A stretch of DNA of 64,000 bases. Source: Coraliomargarita sinensis (GTDB lineage Bacteria > Verrucomicrobiota > Verrucomicrobiia > Opitutales > Coraliomargaritaceae). The notes beneath the pieces were generated by a model. That model was given only the letters and a program-made list of their open reading frames with translations, had not been told where the DNA came from and ran no database searches. The stretch spans positions 1-64,000 of the forward strand of contig NZ_QHJQ01000007.1 in the NCBI RefSeq assembly GCF_003185655.1, written 5' to 3'. This document shows, one piece after another, positions 58,033-64,000 of the stretch; position 1 is the first letter of the stretch; the number at the start of each line of letters is the position of its first letter. The position numbers and the translations under genes are program-made.

Positions 58033-59511
58033 GTGAACCGTAAACCGAACATTCCCCGACGGGAAAAACTCGTCGCTCTTGTTGGGGCGCTGACGCTGGC
58101 CTACACCGCCTGGGGCTACGGTGGGGTCATTGCCTGGTCGCTTCATCTCATGCTGGCCGGCGGCTTGTTGACTTTGGCGCTCGCGCTTGTTCCGCTGCCC
58201 GGGGTCCGTGGGGCCGGGTCAGGATTCTCTCGAACCACGTTTCCCATATCCCGCTTCGCCAGCCTTTTCTTTGCCGCCGCCTTCCTACTTTACCTCGCGA
58301 TTGCCGCGCTGAATCCGGCTTGGCAGATCGCATCCGATGCGCGGGGCTGGTGGCTGGAGTCGGTGCCCCCCGCGCTGGCAAGCTGGCTCCCAACCTCGGT
58401 GGCCGCCCCTTACGAGCCGATGAACGCCTGGCGCATCTTCAACATGCACCTTGCGGCTTTCAGTCTCGCGTTCGGGCTCGACTACGGTCTCGCGTCCCGG
58501 CGCAGTGCGCAGTTTGTGCTCTGGTTCTTCCTGTTCAACCTTTCCGGCATGGCCGCCGTGGCCATCGCCCAACAATACACCGGTTCCGATGCCGTACTCT
58601 GGACGCTGAAGTCCGAGAATCCGAACTTCTGGGGCAGCTTCTTCTATCGCAACCAGGGGGCCGCCTACCTCAACTGGGGCATCGTGCTGGCCGGGGTGCT
58701 TTACTTCCATCACGCCCGCCGCGCCCGCGAGGCCTTTCGCAGCGGGGGGCCGCACTTCATGAGCTTTTGCCTGATCGGTCTGATCGCCGTGTCGGTGGGC
58801 CTGGCGCTCTCCCGCGGGGGCATCCTCTTCGCCGGCATACTGGTCGGCCTGTTCCTCATCCTGGTATTGGCCGATTATCTGTACCATACCCTGGGCCAAT
58901 TGTCCCGTCATACCGTGTGGCTCACCGCGACACTCACGCTCACCCTCACTCTTTTACTTTCTGTTGGGCTATATCAGGCCAACAGAGCTATCGACTGGCA
59001 GGCGATGGAGACCCGCTTTGGTGATATCGAGGCGACGATTGAGGAGGCCGACCGCGACGCCCGCGTGCTCAGCTCAAAGCTCACCTGGCGGATGGCCCAG
59101 GATCAACTCTGGACCGGATGGGGGGCCGGGAGTTTCCGCTACGCTTTCCCCATCTACCAACAGGAGGTGCCCGAGCTTTTTTATGCGCGCAAGCACCACA
59201 AGCGCGGCTGGGAGGGGCGCAGGTTCTACCGCTACGCCCACAACGATGTGCTTCAGTTCCTTACCGAGTACGGTGTCATCGGTTCAGGCCTGCTGTTGCT
59301 GGCCATCGTCAGCTTCCTCCTCCCCGCCTGGAAAGCCATGCTCCAGTACCCGCTGCTGACCCTCTTCTTTCTGGCCGGCTGTCTCGCCGCCGCAGGGCAC
59401 GCCTTTCTCGATTTTATCTTCCACAGCCCGTCCTACTGGGTCGCCCTCGTCGCAGGTATCGCCCTGGTCAGCCGTTTGCTGCAACTGGAAGCGAGGCGCT
59501 CTTGGGGGTAG
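58033..59511 (+). CDS. O-antigen ligase / Wzy-type polymerase-like membrane protein
   Basis: 492 residues starting at GTG 58033; no ATG fits. About 11-12 membrane segments. A large periplasmic loop near 320-415 contains WRMAQDQLWTGWGAGSFRYAFPIYQ, YRYAHNDVLQFLTEYGVIGSG, the WaaL/Wzy_C pattern (GxGxGSF ... HND.L..L.E.G..G). It would join or polymerise lipid-linked glycan in the periplasm. It is on the plus strand, alone, between two near-identical repeat blocks. Confidence 0.9.
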   Translation: MNRKPNIPRREKLVALVGALTLAYTAWGYGGVIAWSLHLMLAGGLLTLALALVPLPGVRGAGSGFSRTTFPISRFASLFFAAAFLLYLAIAALNPAWQIASDARGWWLESVPPALASWLPTSVAAPYEPMNAWRIFNMHLAAFSLAFGLDYGLASRRSAQFVLWFFLFNLSGMAAVAIAQQYTGSDAVLWTLKSENPNFWGSFFYRNQGAAYLNWGIVLAGVLYFHHARRAREAFRSGGPHFMSFCLIGLIAVSVGLALSRGGILFAGILVGLFLILVLADYLYHTLGQLSRHTVWLTATLTLTLTLLLSVGLYQANRAIDWQAMETRFGDIEATIEEADRDARVLSSKLTWRMAQDQLWTGWGAGSFRYAFPIYQQEVPELFYARKHHKRGWEGRRFYRYAHNDVLQFLTEYGVIGSGLLLLAIVSFLLPAWKAMLQYPLLTLFFLAGCLAAAGHAFLDFIFHSPSYWVALVAGIALVSRLLQLEARRSWG

Positions 59512-59828
59512 TTGGGTTGGTTCCAGGTTCCGCGTTCCTCGTTCTTGGTTTCTGGTACCTCGTTCCTGGTTGCTCGTTTGGGCCTGCGCGGAGCCGGTAC
59601 ACTCCTGTGCCGGGCGGATGACGAATGACCGATTGTTAATTTCTAATTTTAAACAAATCGTAATTCCAATCGGCATCGGAAATCAGCAATCGAAAATCGG
59701 AAATCCTATATCCCATATCCCATATCCCATATCCAGCGAAGCGAATATCCCACCGCATAAAAGGCTTCGCCCACGCGGTTCAATCCTGCATCCGATATCC
59801 TGATCCCTCATCTTTCCCCAAGAGTAAG
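59512..59828. repeat. Heptamer tracts and palindrome after the ligase gene
   Basis: 59517-59580 is GTTCCTC/GTTCTTG/GTTTCTG words; 59590-59617 an ACA-ctcc-TGT hairpin (CCGGTACA...TGTGCCGG); 59665-59750 AAATCGx then CATATCC words, the change of word happening without a break in the 7-nt phase. Confidence 0.88.
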
Positions 59829-60450
59829 CGATCATCAGCGCACATCAGCGGTCGCCAGCTCGGCTGGCCCCAAAGGAAATTGTTTTGCCTCTCATTATTA
59901 TGCCTTCTCTTTTTGGGAATGAGAGGGATCGCGGTAGGCATCGGTCCCCGTTCTCACGAACAGGGCTACGTGGCTTCGCTGGTGAAAGCGGGGTGGCCGG
60001 TATCGAATAAATGCTCATTTCAGACTGCAACCGGCACAAAAATGTACCGGCTCCGGCCTCTGACCTCTCTCTTTTTCGGGATGAGGCCGCATCTCAATGG
60101 GCATCGACCCCGCTGTTACCAGCGAGGCTACGGGGCAAATTCAAGATTTGCAGTTTTCCAGTGACCTGGTTTGCCGGTTGTCAGTGGTTGAGTGGGGCTG
60201 GTTTGGTTTGTGGTTGAGTAGTTCCACGTTCCTCGTTAGGCCGAAACCGAATTACCGAACATCCCCATATCCAGCGAAGCGAATATCCCATATCCCCCAT
60301 CCTTCCCCAACAATAAGCGGCCATCAGCGCACATAAGCGGTCGCCAGCTAAGCTGGCCCAAAAGGAAATTGTTTTGCCTCTCATTATTATGCCTTCTCTT
60401 TTTGGGAATGAGAGGGATCGCGGTAGGCATCGGTCCCCGTTCTCACGAAC
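59829..60450. repeat. Long composite repeat, copy B and a third partial copy
   Basis: 59829-60362 repeats copy A with about one difference per 30 bases and a shorter octamer part. From 60313 the same start begins again, ending in GTTCTCACGAAC at 60450 where it fuses to other sequence. Together with copy A it gives direct repeats on both sides of the ligase gene. Confidence 0.92.
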
Positions 60451-60585
60451 GACCGTGTCCGGCGAAGCTATCGGAGCGAAGACGGAGGCCACGGGTAGCT
60501 TGTTTTGGCCGAGAGATAGCCAAGAACGAAGAACGCGGCACAAAGAACCAATAAACTCTTGGCTCCCTGCCAGAGCTCTTCGCGC

Positions 60586-62091
60586 TTAGTATGTCGGCCG
60601 GTAGAGACTTCTCGACTTCTGGGCGCGGTAGCTTTCCGGCTCTTTGGCCTCGGCGTCGAAGGTCAGCTCGACCTCGTTGGTCAGGCGCCATTGGGTGGCG
60701 GCGCGATTCCAGGCTTCGGCGGCGATATCGGAGATGATGTAGAATTGCCTCTCGGAGAAATAGGCCTTCTCGGCGTAGAGAGTTAATTCGACGTCGGCGG
60801 CGATTTCGTGACTCTCCTCCCACAACTTGTCCGGCTCGTCGTGCGGGGTCTTGGGCAGGTAGAAGGAACGCTCGGCGGTATCGATCCGGAGCTCGGCCCG
60901 GCAGAACCCGATCTTTTTCAGGACGAAACGAAAATCGGACCAGAGGTGCTCCCCACTGTCGGCCCGCTTGGCCTCCAGAGCCAGCCAATCGCGGAGTTGG
61001 ATGGCGTTCTTGGTGTCCTGACGGGCATCGACGGACTCGCTCAACATCCGGCTGAAATTTTGCGGCGACATCTTCTGCCCGCGAATGGCGAAAAGAAAGA
61101 GGACGAAGAGAAAACCGAGGAAAATCGGCAGGTAGCGCCCCTGGGCGGTGAAGGCCAGCAAACCAGCCACCAGGGCCAGCAGGGAGACGGCATAGAGCAC
61201 CAGCACCGTGTGCTGGCGGGAGAGGCCACTGGCCACCAGGCGGTGGTGGATATGCCCGCGATCGGGACGGAAGAGCGGCAAGCCCTTGATCCCGCGGCGT
61301 AGGATGGCGAAAGCCACGTCGCAGATAGGCAGGGCCAGAGCCAGGACCGGAGCGATCAGGGCGGCCAGGACGGTCCCCTTCTCCGAGTTGATCAGCGAAA
61401 TCGAGGCGATGACATAGCCGATCAAATAGGCACCGGAATCGCCCATATAGACTTTGGCCGGGGGAAAGTTGTGAAAGAGGAAGCCGAGGATGGCGCCGCA
61501 CATGCCCAGGGAAAGAATCAGGGAAAAGGCCACCCCACCCTGATAGGCCAGGTAGGCCAGCAGGCTCATGAGCATGAGACCGACCCCGCCCGCTAGGCCG
61601 TCCAGGCCATCGATGAGGTTGATCAGATTCATCAAGGCCACGACCCAGCCAACCGTGATGAAGATACTAAAAATGCCCAAACTAATATTCATACTAGTAA
61701 AGGGCACTGCAAAAGTCTTGACCTCCAACCCGGCGTGGTGGGCGAACAACGCGATGATGATCTGCGCCAGCAGCTTCACCCGGGCCCCGAGAGGGCGCAT
61801 GTCGTCGATAAAGCCCAACAAGAATGCCGCCACAGCTCCGGCAAAGACGCTGTAGTGGATGAGCGACTGATTGTCCCGCTCATCCAGAAAAAAGAAACAG
61901 AGCAGGTAGGTCGCGGCGAAACCGACGACAATCCCCAGACCGCCCACCCGGGGAATCACGCCGCTGTGGGTATGATGGTGCTGGATTTCCTCACTACGGG
62001 AGACGCCCAATTCAATCTGCAAGGCAAGATGAATCACCAACCACGAGGCAAAACAACCGAGCAGGAGAAAGAATAGCGCCGTGAAAAACAT
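60586..62091 (-). CDS. wecA: WecA/TagO-type polyprenyl-phosphate glycosyl-1-phosphate transferase with extra C-terminal domain
   Basis: 501 residues; the family is usually 330-370. About 11 membrane segments, with GFIDDM (94-99, DD96-97), NLIDGLDGLAGG (158-169), GDSG (217-220) and RPDRGHIHHRL (275-285). It transfers a HexNAc-1-P to undecaprenyl phosphate to start glycan synthesis. Residues about 345-501 form a soluble domain (LRDWLALEAKRADSGEHLWSDF, LTNEVELTFDAEAK) that I cannot assign. The minus orientation is opposite to the ligase gene. Confidence 0.92.
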   Translation of the reverse strand: MFFTALFFLLLGCFASWLVIHLALQIELGVSRSEEIQHHHTHSGVIPRVGGLGIVVGFAATYLLCFFFLDERDNQSLIHYSVFAGAVAAFLLGFIDDMRPLGARVKLLAQIIIALFAHHAGLEVKTFAVPFTSMNISLGIFSIFITVGWVVALMNLINLIDGLDGLAGGVGLMLMSLLAYLAYQGGVAFSLILSLGMCGAILGFLFHNFPPAKVYMGDSGAYLIGYVIASISLINSEKGTVLAALIAPVLALALPICDVAFAILRRGIKGLPLFRPDRGHIHHRLVASGLSRQHTVLVLYAVSLLALVAGLLAFTAQGRYLPIFLGFLFVLFLFAIRGQKMSPQNFSRMLSESVDARQDTKNAIQLRDWLALEAKRADSGEHLWSDFRFVLKKIGFCRAELRIDTAERSFYLPKTPHDEPDKLWEESHEIAADVELTLYAEKAYFSERQFYIISDIAAEAWNRAATQWRLTNEVELTFDAEAKEPESYRAQKSRSLYRPTY

Positions 62092-62215
62092 ATCTACTTG
62101 GCAATCAAATTAGCACGGCCGATTGTATCTGACGAACTTAAAGATGGCGCAGACTCAGGCTGAAAAGGTCTTCCTTTAAAATGCGAAAGAAACCCCGTGA
62201 GCCATCAATAAGCCA

Positions 62216-62503
62216 TTATTCAAGCATACCTGCAATGAGAAGAAACCACGTGGCCGCCCCACTGATTAACAATCCAAGGATGCCAATAATGAGCAGGGCG
62301 CGTTCAAAATTCGGAAAAGGAATGGCATTACTGACCCCGAAAAGGCGATTGCACAGGCTGTTGCGGAAAGACCGCTTTTTCTCCTCGGGCATGCTCAGCA
62401 GAATAATACCCACGACCCCGGGGAACACGCAGATCGTGATTTTAATAATCAGGATGACAAAAGCTGGATTCAATAATTCCATGGCAAGCAAAACGAGACT
62501 CAA
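62216..62503 (-). CDS. Small two-helix membrane protein
   Basis: 95 residues, or 88 from the second ATG. Two membrane helices (about 10-36 and 68-92) around a basic cytoplasmic loop MPEEKKRSFRNSLCNRLFG. No family recognised. Upstream of wecA on the same strand, about 124 bp away. Confidence 0.6.
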   Translation of the reverse strand: MSLVLLAMELLNPAFVILIIKITICVFPGVVGIILLSMPEEKKRSFRNSLCNRLFGVSNAIPFPNFERALLIIGILGLLISGAATWFLLIAGMLE

Positions 62504-63416
62504 TGCGGATCGAGCCAGTGTCTGCCAATCTTAAAATGAAGGCAACTGCGGGGTGGTTGCCTTGTTGAGTCGTTGAGTGGGGCTGCTGGTTTGTCGTTGA
62601 GTGGTTGAGTTGTGGGTGGGGCTCAATTAGTGAGTCGTTGAGTGGTTGAGTGGTGAGTGGGGCTCAATTAGTGAGTCGTTGAGTGGTTGGTGGGGCTCAA
62701 TTAGTGAGTTGTTGAGTGGTTAGTGGGGCGAGTTGGTGGGTCGTTGCTTGTTCTGCGCCTTGCATCGACCCCGCTGTTACCAGCGAGGCTACGGGGCTTC
62801 CGTCTTCGCTCTTCAAACTACGCCGGACAGGCAAGCACTCAACGACCCACTAAAAGACACCACCCACCACTCAACCACTCAACCACTCAACGACCCACTA
62901 ACTAGCCACTAACTAGCCACCACTCAACGACTCAACGACCTACCAACTCGCACTCACCTGTAGCAATGGCACGATACATGTCACGCCGTAGCCTCGTTGA
63001 GCGTAGACGGAGTGCCGTCGATTATCGCTCGCATAGTTCTATCGACCTTGCTCTCGCAACTTCGCTTCAGGGACAAACCTTCTTGAAACTGGTACAAGCC
63101 CAATTCCATAAGCGATTATGAGCGGCCATCAGCGGTCGCCAGCTAAGCTGGCCCAAGGAATTATTTGGCTGTTTTCATTTTTCGGAATGAGAGGGATCTC
63201 GATACGCATCGACCCCGCTGTTACCAGCGAGGCTACGGGGCTTCCGTCTTCGCTTTGCAAGCTACGCCGGACAAGCAAGCACTCAACGACCCACTAAAAG
63301 ACACCACCCACCACTCAACCACTCACTAACTAGCCACCACTCAACGACACCACCCACCACTCAACCACTCAACCACCCACTAACTAGTCACTAACTAGCC
63401 ACCACTCAACGACCCA
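62504..63416. repeat. Repeat-filled gap before hisA
   Basis: 62560-62740 GGTTGAGT octamers with GGGGCTCAATTAGTGAGTC as a longer unit of about 40 bp; 62764-62797 a GACCCCGCTG-ttac REP; 62825-62950 the octamers in reverse-complement form; 62956-63075 a copy of the block at 11638-11775; 63135-63245 a partial composite repeat with hairpin and REP; 63275-63416 octamers again. No gene. Confidence 0.88.
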
Positions 63417-64000
63417 CTACCCCCCCCTATTCCAGGCGAGGCAGTCACGGTAGGCCACTTGCGTGCCGCCGAAGATATCGAGGGCGCTGCCGATGGTGAG
63501 GTCCACCCGGCCCCGGCTCAATGTCTGCACCTGCTCGAGGTCATCGAGAGAGCGGGCGCCGCCGGCGTAGGTGCAGGGCACTGGACTGTGCTCCCCCAGA
63601 AATGCCACCAGATCCGGGTCGATGCCTTCGCATTTGCCTTCGACGTCGGCGGCGTGAATGAGAAATTCGGCGCAGACCTGCGACAATTGCCGGAGCGTTT
63701 CCGGATTCAGCCAGAGATCGGTTTCTTTTTGCCAACGGTCCATGGCCACGACCCAGCCGCCGTTTTTCGCGCGGCAACTCAGATCGATCACCAGTTGTCC
63801 GGCACCGACTTCGGCCACCAACCGATTCAGGCGGTCCAAAGAAAAATACCCGTCCTTGTCGAAGAGCCAGGATGTAACAATTACGTGACTCGCCCCCAGC
63901 TGGAGCCATTGTGTGGCGTTCTCGGGGGTAATCCCACCCCCGATCTGCAAGCCCCCGGGATAGGCGGCAAGGGCCTGGGCCGCGGCTTCCCCGTTCCCGG
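63417..64000 (-). CDS. hisA: HisA-type isomerase (phosphoribosylformimino-AICAR-phosphate isomerase), 5-prime end outside the window
   Basis: The minus frame is open to base 64000 and reads GNGEAAAQALAAYPGGLQIGGGITPEN, the middle of a TIM-barrel protein; a start within the window is not needed. The second half has LTIGSALDIFGG at the phosphate-binding end and TYAGGARSLDDLEQV. The insert LNPETLRQLSQVCAEFLIHAADVEGK and the short barrel end match the eukaryotic-style HIS6 form rather than E. coli HisA. Fourth step of histidine synthesis. Stop at 63417. Confidence 0.88.
   Translation of the reverse strand, partial: GNGEAAAQALAAYPGGLQIGGGITPENATQWLQLGASHVIVTSWLFDKDGYFSLDRLNRLVAEVGAGQLVIDLSCRAKNGGWVVAMDRWQKETDLWLNPETLRQLSQVCAEFLIHAADVEGKCEGIDPDLVAFLGEHSPVPCTYAGGARSLDDLEQVQTLSRGRVDLTIGSALDIFGGTQVAYRDCLAWNRGG

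Noticed and set aside
62825..63416. Repeated ACTCAACC blocks resembling a CRISPR array
   Set aside because: No constant repeat of 25-40 bp with unique spacers; the period is 8 nt and no cas gene is nearby.

Overview
The window looks like a chromosomal segment of a marine-type Verrucomicrobiota bacterium, probably Opitutae/Puniceicoccales. This is inferred from secreted sulfatases, a DUF4838 protein, twin membrane-anchored vWA-like proteins, the short rpsP-trmD-rplS operon and the style of the small conserved hypotheticals. No rRNA or tRNA gene was seen, so the taxonomy is an inference.

Layout. 0-12 kb: a RAYT transposase fragment at the edge, a HAD phosphatase with a clear terminator, two exported sulfatases, a decayed alpha/beta-hydrolase, two paralogous vWA-type membrane proteins and a large AsmA-like protein. 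12-20 kb: rplS, trmD and rpsP, a four-helix-bundle protein, a 2Fe-2S ferredoxin, two RAYT transposases sitting among their own REP palindromes, and a DUF4838 protein. 20-28 kb: a glycosyltransferase, YefM/YoeB, a YiiX-like peptidase and three MNT/HEPN toxin-antitoxin pairs, all embedded in short-period repeats, followed by two more glycosyltransferases. 28.6-45 kb: a compact minus-strand surface-polysaccharide cluster with an SGNH hydrolase, three sulfotransferase-like proteins, an acetyltransferase, glycosyltransferases (GT4, GT9, GT11, CgeB-like), AsnB, a Wzy-like polymerase, a Wzx flippase and methyltransferases. 45-53 kb: nucleotide-sugar and heptose genes (glf, heptose-7-P kinase, gmhA, UDP-sugar dehydrogenase, UDP-glucuronate epimerase type, rfbB). 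53-64 kb: a regulator, a GxxExxY protein, a fourth MNT/HEPN pair, an O-antigen ligase/polymerase-like gene, a WecA-type initiating transferase with an extra C-terminal domain, and the end of hisA.

The genes at 20-62 kb together suggest one pathway for a sulfated, methylated and possibly amidated surface glycan. WecA starts the chain on a lipid carrier. The dehydrogenase, epimerase, Glf, RfbB and heptose enzymes supply sugars. The glycosyltransferases assemble the unit, sulfotransferases, FkbM methyltransferases and an acetyltransferase decorate it, Wzx flips it, and Wzy/WaaL-type proteins polymerise or ligate it. The sulfatases at the left edge would act on sulfated glycans in the environment.

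The most unusual feature is the non-coding layer. Nearly every intergenic gap outside 28.6-45.4 kb is built from degenerate tandem words with a 7- or 8-nt period, in many unrelated word families (for example CCTCTGA, GTTTTAA, GAACTAG, CCCATAT, GGTTGAGT, GGGAAGGT), plus a 6-nt GGTATC array. The same tracts also sit in frame inside at least eight coding sequences, in the middle of otherwise normal enzymes such as RfbB. In RfbB all three inserts end in an inverted copy of the adjacent native gene sequence, a template-switch signature. The more A/T-rich polysaccharide core has no such tracts. Two REP families with GTAG-type feet and compensating stem changes surround two different RAYT genes, and larger dispersed units of about 215 bp and 350-700 bp form arrays in the gaps.
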